In this document: piece after piece, positions 47,284-56,735 of the stretch
Layout: each line of letters opens with the position of its first letter
How positions within the stretch are numbered: the stretch's first letter is position 1
DNA from: Chitinophaga pinensis
GTDB lineage: Bacteria; Bacteroidota; Bacteroidia; Chitinophagales; Chitinophagaceae
Assembly: GCA_945876095.1 (NCBI GenBank)
Contig: CAMCMP010000015.1
Coordinates: 1 to 64,000, forward strand
Length of the DNA stretch: 64,000 nt
Reading direction: 5' to 3'
Made by a program: the position numbers and the translations under genes
Notes under the pieces: generated by a model
Database searches by the model: none
Seen by the model: only the letters and a program-made list of their open reading frames with translations
What the model was told of the DNA's origin: nothing

Positions 47284-48087
47284 ATGAAAAATTTTCAAAA
47301 AAATGAAAAAGATATTTTTACAATATTTTCAGCATTTTTTTACAAAAATTTTCCTGTACCCCCAGTGTCCTACATACATCCTATTCATGCTGGAAAAGCA
47401 ATCGCCGAATTTGATTTAGACATTGAAGGAGATGATACGGGAGATAATATTTCTTCTTGGAACAAAAATTTCTCAGAACTCACGGTAGCTTATTATATCT
47501 GGAAAAATTACGATGCACAGCAATTGCCTTATTGGGGGTTATGCCATTATAGAAGATACTTTTGTAATCATCTTCATTGGTCTAAATTAAAAAAAGAATA
47601 TCACTATACAGATAGAGAAGTAGCCTTTAAAAAAATATTTACAGATCAATTATATAAAGAAATTGAAACCAATTTATTAGCTGGAAAAGTAATTAGTCCG
47701 ATTCCTTATCGATTTATTAAACTAAAAAAGTGGAGTGTTAAAAAACAATATTTTAGAGACCACGATGAAATTTCTTGGAATTTAACAGAAGCTGCTATAA
47801 AAAAATTATACCCTCAGTATAGTAGTAGTTTTAATGCAATGGGAGATGGACTTACTTGTTCTTGGTACAACATGCTCATAGCTAGTTGGAGTTTTTGGGA
47901 TGGATACCTTACTTTTCTTTTTGATATTTTATTCGAAGTAAAAAAAGATCTGATAATTACTGAGGATCCGCTACAAATTAGGATTTTTGGAAATCTTTCA
48001 GAAAGATTATTAAATACCTATTTGAGATACCATAAAAAAAATGAGGGACTCAAAGTTCATTATTTACCCCTCACTCGAATATCATAA
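47284..48087 (+). CDS. DUF4422 glycosyltransferase-like protein
   Basis: The 267-residue protein fits the DUF4422 family found in capsule and O-antigen clusters: DNISSWNKNFSELTVAYYIW (about residues 56-75), GLCHYRRYF (about 85-93), and a C-terminal region NMLIASWSFWDGYLTFLFDI, all characteristic. Family members are believed to be glycosyltransferases. It is the first of a run of sugar-transfer genes and follows comM by 88 bases; it is not coupled to the comM fragment by function. Confidence 0.82.
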   Translation: MKNFQKNEKDIFTIFSAFFYKNFPVPPVSYIHPIHAGKAIAEFDLDIEGDDTGDNISSWNKNFSELTVAYYIWKNYDAQQLPYWGLCHYRRYFCNHLHWSKLKKEYHYTDREVAFKKIFTDQLYKEIETNLLAGKVISPIPYRFIKLKKWSVKKQYFRDHDEISWNLTEAAIKKLYPQYSSSFNAMGDGLTCSWYNMLIASWSFWDGYLTFLFDILFEVKKDLIITEDPLQIRIFGNLSERLLNTYLRYHKKNEGLKVHYLPLTRIS

Positions 48088-48099
48088 CAATCCGCTTTA

Positions 48100-49083
48100 C
48101 TATAAAATACGCTGAACAATTTCTATTAATGTTGCTGCCCTCGCGGTATTAAGATGATACTTTATTAGATGTTCTCGAGCATTTACTGCCATTTCCTCTC
48201 TTTCCAAAGGACGTGCTAAATAATAATCAATTAAATCTATTAAATCATCCAGAGAATCGGAACACCAAACAAGGTGTTTGCCAGACTCAAAATTATTAGG
48301 AATCGAAATTTTGGGTTCCTGACTAATCATAAAAGTACCTGTAGCAGGAACTTCCCAATAGCGCATTGTATCCCAACCAAAACCTCTAAAATTTAAAACA
48401 ATCTTGCATCTTGAAATCTCTTCCAAATAAAATAAGCCCTTCCTTTTGTAAGTTTGAAAATTTTGATCTAGCGTTGTTCCATTTTGATTGCAATCATATT
48501 TTCCAGCCAAAAGATTCAGTGCATCCGTTCTAATTTGAGGATACTGTTGTCCCCAAAAAGAGACATCGTATGTTTTTAAACTTTCTGCTAAAGGAGGTAA
48601 AGAAATATTATAGGGAAAAGAAAAAGGAAAAGGGAAAATATTGGAATGATGACCGTGAAGAGAAGAAATATACTCTCGCTTAAGAATGATATCAAAAGGC
48701 CTTTGCTTAATAACCGCTTCGTAAAGATCCCCAGAGTGTTCACGATAAAAATCTCCCCCAATTTCAGAAAAATCTCCTCCATCAAGAAATAGTATGGGTT
48801 TATTTTTTACTAAGGGAAGTATTTTTAGATAAGTTTCAAGCGCATCCTTTTTTGCTGAAGCCAGTATAACAAAGTCGATTTCCTTAAAATTATTCATGAA
48901 AGGAAAACGAAAAGAAATAGAATTAAATCCAAGATTTTTAGGATAAGACTTAATAGGTAAATTAAACTTCGGGTTCCAAGGATAGTCAACGACATTCTCC
49001 TTACCCAAAACTCTTACCAATCCAGCGTAGGTGAGATCTTGTAAGTAGTCAAAGCGATTGCTACAAATGAATAATATTTTCAT
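48100..49083 (-). CDS. Glycosyltransferase (family 1-like, spore-protein YkvP type)
   Basis: A 327-residue protein with a GT-B-like fold. The C-terminal part has ISRCKIVLNFRGFGWDTMRY (about 224-243), WEVPATGTFMIS (about 244-255) and LDDLIDLIDYYLARPLERE, the pattern of Glyco_trans_1_2 proteins. The N-terminal half (MKILFICSNRFDYLQDLTYA) is the acceptor domain. It overlaps the upstream leftward GT2 gene by four bases. Donor and acceptor are unknown. Confidence 0.78.
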   Translation of the reverse strand: MKILFICSNRFDYLQDLTYAGLVRVLGKENVVDYPWNPKFNLPIKSYPKNLGFNSISFRFPFMNNFKEIDFVILASAKKDALETYLKILPLVKNKPILFLDGGDFSEIGGDFYREHSGDLYEAVIKQRPFDIILKREYISSLHGHHSNIFPFPFSFPYNISLPPLAESLKTYDVSFWGQQYPQIRTDALNLLAGKYDCNQNGTTLDQNFQTYKRKGLFYLEEISRCKIVLNFRGFGWDTMRYWEVPATGTFMISQEPKISIPNNFESGKHLVWCSDSLDDLIDLIDYYLARPLEREEMAVNAREHLIKYHLNTARAATLIEIVQRIL

Positions 49084-49892
49084 AGGTTATTAATAATTTT
49101 TTGAATCCCATTGATACAAAAAAAATTATTTTGAGTTATTTTATTTTCTAGAATCAGATTGTTTTTATGGTCAATTTCTGGAGTATTTCTTTCTACATGA
49201 TAGAGATGATAAACAATCGCACTAAATTTCATGGAATAAAATGTCAAGTTTTTCAACGCTTCCAATCTCCATTCAATATCAGAATCTTCGCCATTTCTTG
49301 CAAAAACATAATCCTCGTCAAAGCCATTGATAGATAATAAATCCTTTTTAAAAATGCCCATATTGCACCCTAACAATCTACCATTGGTTTTTTGCTTAAA
49401 CCTTTGAGGTACAAATGGCAAATACAATCCTTCTTCAACGCGTTTGCATCCTTTCATTAATAAATTTAAAACAGTAATTTCAGCAAAATTTTTGTTTTTA
49501 AATAAAACAGACGAAAATCTATCACTTAGCATAACCCTTCTGCCATATAAAACTCGTCCCGGTTTTTTTGCCAATAAATATTGTTTAACAAAATGTTTGT
49601 GAGGAACACAATCGCCATCCAAAAATAAAATAAAATCGGTTGAAGAGGCTGCAATAGCTCTATTTAAAGCCCTACACTTTCTGAAACCCTCGTCAGATTG
49701 TGAAACATGAATTAGAGAAAAGGGAAGAAGAGGTTGTTGCTGACTGATAAATTTTTTTGTTTCTAGGGCATCGTCATCTTCCGAAATAATCACTTCAAAA
49801 GTATTCTTAGAAGATTGGTTTCTCAATGCCAATAATAGCATTTCTAAATTAGCAATGTTCTTATAATATGAAATTACTACAGATGCCTGCAT
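49080..49892 (-). CDS. Glycosyltransferase family 2
   Basis: A 270-residue GT-A enzyme. SVVISYYKNIANLEMLLLAL (about 4-23), the first acidic motif SEDDD (about 37-41) and the DxD motif FLDGDCVPHK (about 93-102) are typical of GT2. A galactosyltransferase-like C-terminal region has GCNMGIFKKDLLSINGFDED (about 174-193) and GEDSDIEWRLE. It forms a leftward pair with the following GT-B gene (four-base overlap). The sugar is unknown. Confidence 0.88.
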   Translation of the reverse strand: MQASVVISYYKNIANLEMLLLALRNQSSKNTFEVIISEDDDALETKKFISQQQPLLPFSLIHVSQSDEGFRKCRALNRAIAASSTDFILFLDGDCVPHKHFVKQYLLAKKPGRVLYGRRVMLSDRFSSVLFKNKNFAEITVLNLLMKGCKRVEEGLYLPFVPQRFKQKTNGRLLGCNMGIFKKDLLSINGFDEDYVFARNGEDSDIEWRLEALKNLTFYSMKFSAIVYHLYHVERNTPEIDHKNNLILENKITQNNFFCINGIQKIINNL

Positions 49893-50070
49893 AGATGATT
49901 GAAATTATTGATTAAAACAACAGACAAATAAACCAGTTTAAAAATTATTTATTGACCGCAAGTAAACTAACATTAATTTGTATATTTTTACGACTCCATA
50001 GGAATAACCTAAAAAAAATTAAAATTCTATTAATATGGAAACGCCGTTTAACAAAAAAAGTTAAAAAAAA

Positions 50071-51126
50071 ATGGAAAAGAGAATGATTGTCTTAGATTTC
50101 GAAAGAATGAAATATCCTCATACAGGGCTATTTCATTTTTGTCAGAACCTTGGATTTTCATTGCAGGAATCCATCGAAACGCGCTCAGAAGAACTAAGCT
50201 TTTATCTTCCTGCAAAGGAACGGAATTTTTTTGGAAAAAATGAACGGTATATTATTCAACAACCATGGCATAAGTTAGTAATGCCTTCCTTAAAGAATTA
50301 TTCAGTTTGGCATTCCACACATCAGGATTCAGCATATCTCCCCAAAAAATTACCGATAGTTTTAACAATTCACGACATCAATCTGCTACATAATATTAAT
50401 AAAAGCGACCAAAAGAAAAACCAGTTTATTAAAGCCCTTGAACATAAAATAAAGCTGGCCAACCATGTAACATTTATCTCTGAATTTACGAAGAATGATG
50501 TGCAACGATATATTGATCTTAGCGATAAACCTCATACAGTAATTCATAACGGTTGCAACATAAAGGCAATTGAACAATTAACTACACCTGCCCTATCGGT
50601 TTCCGCACCATTTTTTTTTACAATTGGCACCATAATGGAGAAAAAAAATTTTCATGTGCTACCAGCTTTACTTGAGGGAAATGATAAGCACATCATTATC
50701 GCAGGTATTACAACAAGCGAATCATATAAACAAATGATTCTAATGAATGCTAAAAATCAAGGTGTGTCTGACAGGGTTCATTTTACGGGTCCGATAAGCG
50801 AAAATGACAAACAATGGTATCTAAAAAATTGCTTGGCATTTGTCTTCCCTTCGCTAACAGAGGGTTTCGGATTACCTGTGGTAGAAGCTATGCATTTTGG
50901 CGTACCCATCTTTTTATCAAAATATACTTCCCTTCCCGAAATTGGCGGGGAGGTTTGCTACTACTTTGATTCCTTTAAAAAGATCGATATGCAGCAAACT
51001 ATTCAGCAAGGATTGCAGCATTATTCTAGTACAAATGCAAAAGAGAAAATACAAAATAGGTCAGCTTTGTTTAATTGGAAAAAGGCGGCCATAAAATATC
51101 TGGAAATATATAGAAGTTTCTACTAA
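50071..51126 (+). CDS. Glycosyltransferase family 4
   Basis: A 351-residue GT-B enzyme. The C-terminal domain has FFTIGTIMEKKNFHVLPALL (about 186-205), VHFTGPISENDKQWYLKNC and the nucleotide-sugar motif PSLTEGFGLPVVEAMHFGVP (about 267-286) with the EGFGLPxxE signature. The N-terminal domain holds LPIVLTIHDINLLHN. It is a single rightward gene among leftward ones. It is likely a mannosyl- or glucosyltransferase of surface polysaccharide synthesis (inference). Confidence 0.9.
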   Translation: MEKRMIVLDFERMKYPHTGLFHFCQNLGFSLQESIETRSEELSFYLPAKERNFFGKNERYIIQQPWHKLVMPSLKNYSVWHSTHQDSAYLPKKLPIVLTIHDINLLHNINKSDQKKNQFIKALEHKIKLANHVTFISEFTKNDVQRYIDLSDKPHTVIHNGCNIKAIEQLTTPALSVSAPFFFTIGTIMEKKNFHVLPALLEGNDKHIIIAGITTSESYKQMILMNAKNQGVSDRVHFTGPISENDKQWYLKNCLAFVFPSLTEGFGLPVVEAMHFGVPIFLSKYTSLPEIGGEVCYYFDSFKKIDMQQTIQQGLQHYSSTNAKEKIQNRSALFNWKKAAIKYLEIYRSFY

Positions 51127-51137
51127 GGAGTTAATCA

Positions 51138-52112
51138 TCATTTTATCTTAACAAACATTTTAAAACAAAAAAGAAATTTCCTGATGACAGATCGTTTTTT
51201 TGAAGCGAGCAACTGTTCATAATTATTAAAGAATAATACCATCCTTTGAAAATTATTGATCAACGAAAAATTTTGATAGGTTTTTGCCAGCATTCTCAAT
51301 ACTTCTTTTTCTTTGATACAGTCATCAGGACAGATTTTATAAAAAGCGTTTATCCTTAAACGTATCTTCTTCATTTCAAGACGCTTCTTTTCTGCCTTAT
51401 TTAACTTATTATGCTTTCGGCTTTTGCCGCCCGCTGCCCCAAATATATTGGCGCTGTGTTGCCGGTAGCTAGCCAATGGTTCGGGTATATATTTCATGCC
51501 TCCATAAAAAGTAGCAATATAACATAACCACCAGTCATGCGGAATCACGTCAAGAAAAGGCATTGCATGTTGTATCAAAGATTTTTTTATAAGTGTTGCG
51601 TGCCCGTATATCCTGCAAAATATTGCCTGCTGTAAACAATTATCAAAATCACGGCAACTAACCCTATCCGATATATTTACTCCGATGGGCTGAAGATCCT
51701 CATCACATAAAATAGAATCGCAATAAACCAATGGAAAATCACCAATGGCTGCCTTCATTTTTTTTATTTTATCTGGGTGCCAATAATCGTCCTGATCGCA
51801 AAGCGCAATATATTCCCCGCTAGCCAGCGAGCAGCCCTTTTCAAAATTTTTAATATACCCTAGATTCGAAGCATTGTTAAATATAGTTATATTGGAATAT
51901 TGTTGTTGAAACCTTTCCAGTATTTCAATCGTATTGTCTGTACTACAATCATCTACTATAATGATTTCAATATTTGGATAAGTTTGCAATACAATAGATT
52001 CCATTTGTTGCGTAAGGTATAAACCTCCATTAAAGGTTGCCATAACAATTGAAATAACGGGCGTCAGCGGATCAGATATACTATTTTCATTATGCGGTTG
52101 ATCGGTTTTCAT
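51138..52112 (-). CDS. Glycosyltransferase family 2
   Basis: A 324-residue GT-A enzyme with SIVMATFNGGLYLTQQMESI (about 20-39), IIIVDDCSTDNTIEIL (about 51-66) and the DxD region YIALCDQDDYWHPDKIKKMK (about 103-122), like rhamnosyltransferase-type GT2 proteins. The C-terminal part is helical and basic. It ends 12 bases from the convergent GT4 gene. Base composition here is more G/C-rich in places than in its neighbours, which may point to separate origin, but this was not measured. Confidence 0.88.
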   Translation of the reverse strand: MKTDQPHNENSISDPLTPVISIVMATFNGGLYLTQQMESIVLQTYPNIEIIIVDDCSTDNTIEILERFQQQYSNITIFNNASNLGYIKNFEKGCSLASGEYIALCDQDDYWHPDKIKKMKAAIGDFPLVYCDSILCDEDLQPIGVNISDRVSCRDFDNCLQQAIFCRIYGHATLIKKSLIQHAMPFLDVIPHDWWLCYIATFYGGMKYIPEPLASYRQHSANIFGAAGGKSRKHNKLNKAEKKRLEMKKIRLRINAFYKICPDDCIKEKEVLRMLAKTYQNFSLINNFQRMVLFFNNYEQLLASKKRSVIRKFLFCFKMFVKIK

Positions 52113-52251
52113 GGAATTATAAGAAAATTAATGTCGTTTATTTATTTGCTGATATTAAAGTTGCTTTCACAAGAAAGTGGAACTGTTTATTTGTAAAAAT
52201 AAGCATAGTAAATAGATTTAATTTACTTTTTAACTCATAATAAAATACCAC

Positions 52252-52640
52252 ATGCCGCATCCTCTAGTTATTAATATTCTATGTACTTATAATGGAGATG
52301 CCTTCATAGAAAAATAAAAACTATCAATAGTGGCTTAGACTTACAAAAATATTATCCTAACCATAATCATAAAAGAAAGTAGTTAACCAAGCTGTATCAA
52401 AAGATACTATCTATTTTTAAAAGAACTCAATTGGATCGAACTATTAAAAAACAATCAAATTGAAAAAAAAATCTACTTTGATTTTTATGATCTCTCTCTA
52501 CTGAAAGTTAATGGAGATTTTATATGGAAATTATTTTATCTCTCATTTTTAACGAAAAAGACATCTTTAGCTCTTCTAAAATAAATTACTTCAGTAAGTT
52601 GTATGAGATTCTTAAATTATCCAGAGGCGAAAAGGCCTAA
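52252..52640 (+). pseudogene. Decayed glycosyltransferase remnant in a 534-base gap
   Basis: An ATG at 52252 opens LVINILCTYNGDAFIEK, which looks like the start of a GT2 enzyme, but stops after 21 codons. Further on, another frame is open for about 65 codons up to 52583 (LKELNWIELLKNNQIEKKIY, LSFLTKKTSLALLK), and a third ends at 52640 (LYEILKLSRGEKA). This fits a gene reduced by deletion and frameshifts. No intact gene was found in 52113-52646. Confidence 0.4.
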
Positions 52641-52646
52641 TAAAAT

Positions 52647-53573
52647 TCACCACCCCATCGAATCAAAGCATTTTTTTACTTTATAATTCTTATAAATAAA
52701 AAATTGTTTACCGGTAAGCATTTCCAAAAATTTCATAATTTTTTCCTTTCTAGTCATATTGTTTCTCGAAGGGTCATAGATAAATTCCCAATCCTGCGCC
52801 GCCACTACTTGCTGAATTGCTGCAGGGTGTGAGCCAGTAAACACCTTCAAATAATCATATTGGTGGTAATCGTATGCCTCGCCATGGACCGCGTCAAAGT
52901 CTTTAATAAAATCATCTGTAGGATGATACCTTTTGCTAAATTCAATATTTTTTGCCTTTTGCGTTTTAGGTGCCTTGGACCAGCTGTAATGGTAAACAGC
53001 AGCTTCTATTTGCTTAACTAAAAGCTTAGTGCCTTTTTCATTAACAAGTTCCGGAGTATGGAATTTTCTAAAACCCATTGAATCCTTATAACTTCTAATG
53101 GAACGGTCATTTCGAATAATTCTAATTTCACGTTGATGAAACCTACGTGAAGGGCAATAGTGATCGAAATCTCCAAAAAAATTAATAAATCTCAAAAGAA
53201 AACCATCCACTTTTTTGTTGGAAAGATTCTGTTCTAAGTTTTGCAAAATAATTGGATAGTCCTTTTCATGAATCACCTCATCTGCCTGTAAATGAAAAAG
53301 CCAATCGCTTTCAATGCTTGTATTATCCAATCCAATATTAGCTTGTTGTGCAAACACCTTTCCATCCTTTCTTAAATTATCATCCCAAATAGTATCTACG
53401 ATTTTAATTTTGTCATCTCCAATATTTTCAACTGCTTCTCTAGTGCCGTCAGAGCTATCGCCCACCACCACAATATATTCATCTACTATCGGTAACAAAC
53501 TTTTAATAGACTCAATAAAGGGATAGCCAAAAGTCTTGCCATTTCTTACATAGGTAAAAGCGCTAATCTTCAT
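52647..53573 (-). CDS. Glycosyltransferase family 2-like protein
   Basis: A 308-residue protein with a GT2-like N-terminus: MKISAFTYVRNGKTFGYPF, YIVVVGDSSDGTREAVENI and WLFHLQADEVIHEKDY (about 91-106), where QADE stands at the DxD position. The rest (HQREIRIIRNDRSIRSYKDS, AAVYHYSWSKAPKTQ) resembles family members that act on surface glycans. It is transcribed leftward alone. The unusual DxD replacement leaves activity uncertain. Confidence 0.75.
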   Translation of the reverse strand: MKISAFTYVRNGKTFGYPFIESIKSLLPIVDEYIVVVGDSSDGTREAVENIGDDKIKIVDTIWDDNLRKDGKVFAQQANIGLDNTSIESDWLFHLQADEVIHEKDYPIILQNLEQNLSNKKVDGFLLRFINFFGDFDHYCPSRRFHQREIRIIRNDRSIRSYKDSMGFRKFHTPELVNEKGTKLLVKQIEAAVYHYSWSKAPKTQKAKNIEFSKRYHPTDDFIKDFDAVHGEAYDYHQYDYLKVFTGSHPAAIQQVVAAQDWEFIYDPSRNNMTRKEKIMKFLEMLTGKQFFIYKNYKVKKCFDSMGW

Positions 53574-53780
53574 TTTTTATAATATAAACATCAAAGTACC
53601 GAAATTATTCTTATATAATAAAAGGAAAGCTTATGCTGAGTAGTTCTATAAAAATATTTTGTAAAAAAATACGATTCCAAAATTATGATCACAGGTAAAC
53701 ATATAAGTATCAACTTGGAAAAACTTTTGCGATATTTGCTTTAATAATAAACCTGGAAATAATTTATCCCCTTTTATACA

Positions 53781-55604
53781 ATGAAAATTTTATTCAAATA
53801 CTTACAACCCTATAAATGGCTAGTTATTCTTACACTTGGACTAGCTGCGATTAACATTGGATTTTCACTTTTAGACCCTATTTTGCTAGGTAAAATGGTC
53901 AATCTTGCCAATGAACAGCAATCAGTTTCGACAGGCAAATTCAACTGGTCAGTATTTTTCTGGAACTATGAATGGATTACTAAAAAGGGAAGTCCCTATT
54001 TACACATAGGCGTATTTTATATTTTGCTGTTCTCTATATCTGTTGCAATGGTAAGCCGTATTGCAAAAAACTTTCAGGATTATTTTTTAAACGTAATCAT
54101 CCAAAAATTTGGAGCAAAAGTTTTTACTGACGGTCTTCAACATGCAATGAAACTTCCTTATCAACAATTTGAAGACCAACGTAGTGGCGAAACCTTATCG
54201 ATTTTAACAAAAGTTAGAACTGATGTAGAAAAATTCATGATCGGCTTTATAAATGTTCTTTTTGGAATATTAGTGGGAGTTGTATTCGTTTTTGTATATG
54301 CGGCTATGTTTATTAACTGGCGGATTCCAATAGCCTATTTAATTGGTATAGTTTCTTTAACCTTTATAACCAATCTACTTAGTAAAAAAGTAAAGAGCAT
54401 TCAGAAAAATATTGTAGGTCAAACTACTGCACTTGCTGGTTCAACTACTGAATCACTTAGAAATATTGAACTGGTTAAAAGTCTCGGACTTACTAAACAA
54501 GAAGTTGCACGACTTAATAAAAATACCTATAAAATATTAGGACTTGAATTAACCAAAGTAAAGCGCATAAGGAGTATTAGTTTTATACAAGGTACTATGG
54601 TGAATACCCTAAGACAGGTAATCCTATTTATTTTAATGTGGTTAATTTTTCACAACCAAATGGATGCAGGGCAATTGGTAACGATGCAAGTTTTTTCATT
54701 CTTCATTTTTGGTCCTTTGCAGGAAATAGGAAATATTTTACTTTCTTACCGGGAAGCAGAAGCTTCCCTCAATAACTTTAATAACTTAATGACGAAGGCG
54801 CCTGAAACTGAGCCTGCCAACCCTGCACACCTGGGAAATATAGAAACGCTTTCTTTTGACCGTGTTTCTTTTCAGCATCAAACTGCCTCTCACAAGGCAA
54901 TTGAAAATATCAGTTTTGATGTGAAAGTAGGAGAAACTATTGCCTTTGTTGGTCCATCAGGTAGTGGAAAATCTACTTTAATGAAACTTTTAGTTGGGCT
55001 CTATCGTCCACAAGAAGGAAATATTTTCTATAACAAATTAGACGAAAACACGATTCATTTTGACGACTTAAGAAAACAAATTGGATTTGTAACTCAAGAC
55101 ACCAATTTATTTAGTGGCACTATAAAAGAAAACTTATTATTTGTAAATCCGTCTGCAACAGATGAAATACTAAAGGAAGTATTACAAAAAGCAAGTTGCT
55201 CAAACTTGATTTCCCGAGCGGAAAAAGGATTAGAAACTTTAATTGGTGAAGGAGGTCTTAAATTAAGCGGAGGAGAAAAACAACGGCTTTCTATTGCACG
55301 TGCCTTACTAAGAAAGCCACATCTTTTAATATTCGACGAAGCTACTTCTGCACTTGACTCGATCACAGAAGAAGAAATCACTAATACTATCAAAGATATT
55401 TCGAGTGCCAAAGAACAAATTTCAATTTTAATAGCCCATCGATTAAGTACCATCATGCATGCAGACAGGATATATGTATTAGAAAAAGGGGAGGTAGTGG
55501 AAACAGGAACTCATGAAAAATTGATAGAAGAAAAAGGCTTATACTTTGCCATGTGGCGTCAACAGATTGGAGAAAGAAAAAAAGTTTCTGAAAAAATAGT
55601 TTAG
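53781..55604 (+). CDS. ABC exporter (fused permease and ATPase)
   Basis: A 607-residue half-transporter. Six membrane helices lie in the first 320 residues (for example WLVILTLGLAAINIGFSLLD and FINVLFGILVGVVFVFVYAA). The ATPase has Walker A GPSGSGKST (about residue 391), the signature LSGGEKQR (about 495), Walker B LLIFDEATSALD and the switch AHRLS. It would work as a dimer in the inner membrane. Substrate is unknown; the nearby glycosyltransferases make a lipid or glycolipid possible. Confidence 0.87.
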   Translation: MKILFKYLQPYKWLVILTLGLAAINIGFSLLDPILLGKMVNLANEQQSVSTGKFNWSVFFWNYEWITKKGSPYLHIGVFYILLFSISVAMVSRIAKNFQDYFLNVIIQKFGAKVFTDGLQHAMKLPYQQFEDQRSGETLSILTKVRTDVEKFMIGFINVLFGILVGVVFVFVYAAMFINWRIPIAYLIGIVSLTFITNLLSKKVKSIQKNIVGQTTALAGSTTESLRNIELVKSLGLTKQEVARLNKNTYKILGLELTKVKRIRSISFIQGTMVNTLRQVILFILMWLIFHNQMDAGQLVTMQVFSFFIFGPLQEIGNILLSYREAEASLNNFNNLMTKAPETEPANPAHLGNIETLSFDRVSFQHQTASHKAIENISFDVKVGETIAFVGPSGSGKSTLMKLLVGLYRPQEGNIFYNKLDENTIHFDDLRKQIGFVTQDTNLFSGTIKENLLFVNPSATDEILKEVLQKASCSNLISRAEKGLETLIGEGGLKLSGGEKQRLSIARALLRKPHLLIFDEATSALDSITEEEITNTIKDISSAKEQISILIAHRLSTIMHADRIYVLEKGEVVETGTHEKLIEEKGLYFAMWRQQIGERKKVSEKIV

Positions 55605-55697
55605 CAGTATCATCAAAGATCAGATCAATTAAATCAACTATTTCTCATTGCTAAGTTTAATAAAAAATTTCTTTTCTTTTGATTACCTTTACAACGA

Positions 55698-56141
55698 ATG
55701 GATCATAATATTCCGAAACCCAGTTATCTCATAAGCATATTCACCTCTAAATGCCCTAGATGTAGACGTGGCAATATGTTCAACCAACCCAATCCATACA
55801 AAAAAGTTAAACTTTCTCATATTTTCGAAATGCCCGATAACTGTCCAGAGTGCGGACAAAAATATGAATTAGAAAATGGCTTTTGGTATGGCACAGGCTA
55901 TGTAAGTTATGCCCTGGCAGTAGCCATTTCGGTCACTACATTTGTAGCATGGCTGGTATTAATTGGTGTATCAACAGAAGATAATAGGGTATTTTATTGG
56001 CTAGGTTTTAACGGCGTATTGCTTGTATTATTGCAACCTTGGATGATGAGACTTAGCAGGGTAATCTACCTTTATTTCTTTGTGAGTTACGACGAAAATT
56101 ATAAGAAAACCAATCCGGTGGAATTTGACCACAAACAATAA
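55698..56141 (+). CDS. DUF983 membrane protein
   Basis: A 147-residue protein with a zinc-ribbon-like N-terminus, CPRCRRGNMF (about 17-26) and CPECGQKYE (about 46-54), then GFWYGTGYVSYALAVAIS and two membrane helices (about 65-90 and 100-120). This is the DUF983 pattern, whose function is not known. It follows the ABC exporter by 93 bases and may share its transcript. Confidence 0.82.
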   Translation: MDHNIPKPSYLISIFTSKCPRCRRGNMFNQPNPYKKVKLSHIFEMPDNCPECGQKYELENGFWYGTGYVSYALAVAISVTTFVAWLVLIGVSTEDNRVFYWLGFNGVLLVLLQPWMMRLSRVIYLYFFVSYDENYKKTNPVEFDHKQ

Positions 56142-56144
56142 ACT

Positions 56145-56250
56145 GGTGAATGGTGAATGGGCAATGGTGAATGGGCAAAATGCGAGGATTTTTATACATC
56201 AACAATTCACCATTCACCATTCACCATTCACCACTCACCATTCACCATTC
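56145..56250. repeat. Heptamer repeats in inverted arrays between convergent genes
   Basis: GGTGAAT units (56145-56174, about four imperfect copies) are mirrored by ATTCACC units (56204-56250, about six copies). The two arrays are reverse complements separated by about 30 bases, so they can form a long stem. It lies exactly between two convergent genes, so it may help end transcription in both directions. Unit number could vary by slippage. Confidence 0.8.
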
Positions 56251-56251
56251 G

Positions 56252-56692
56252 CTATCCATCTGCCTTAAAAATATCTTTAAAAATATTCCCTGCTGATAAT
56301 TCTTCAATGTCACTCAGCTGAAGTTCTAGCGCTTTGGTACTTTTATTAATTTCTATTAGTGATAAAACAATAGATAAAAATAAAAAAAACAGACTAAAAG
56401 CAAATATCCAATGTGCCATTACCATCCAGTTTCGGAAAATGAAATACATACACAATACGCAGCACAAAAAACTCAAAACGCTAAAGCTCTGCATATAGCG
56501 TATTAAGTTAAGTCGAGTTCGAATACTTTTAATTTGGTTGAGGACATTTTTTTCCTTTTCTCCACGATTGTACTCAATATATAATTTTCTTACCAAGGCA
56601 GCAAGTGATAAAAAACGATTGGTATAAGCCAGCATCAACAAAGTAATAGCAGGAAAAAGTAAGGCGGGTGTATTAATTGATATTTCTAACAT
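56252..56692 (-). CDS. DUF2721 membrane protein
   Basis: A 146-residue protein of the DUF2721 type. The N-terminal hydrophobic segment PALLFPAITLLMLAYTNRFL (about 9-28) is followed by the cytoplasmic helix NQIKSIRTRLNLIRYMQSFS and two more membrane helices (about 70-88 and 92-112). Function is unknown. Its stop codon abuts the heptamer repeat array. It is leftward like the PAP2 genes 44 bases upstream and may be in the same operon. Confidence 0.78.
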   Translation of the reverse strand: MLEISINTPALLFPAITLLMLAYTNRFLSLAALVRKLYIEYNRGEKEKNVLNQIKSIRTRLNLIRYMQSFSVLSFLCCVLCMYFIFRNWMVMAHWIFAFSLFFLFLSIVLSLIEINKSTKALELQLSDIEELSAGNIFKDIFKADG

Positions 56693-56735
56693 TTCTTAAA
56701 ATTACAAACAAATGGAAGAAAATATAATTTTCTCT

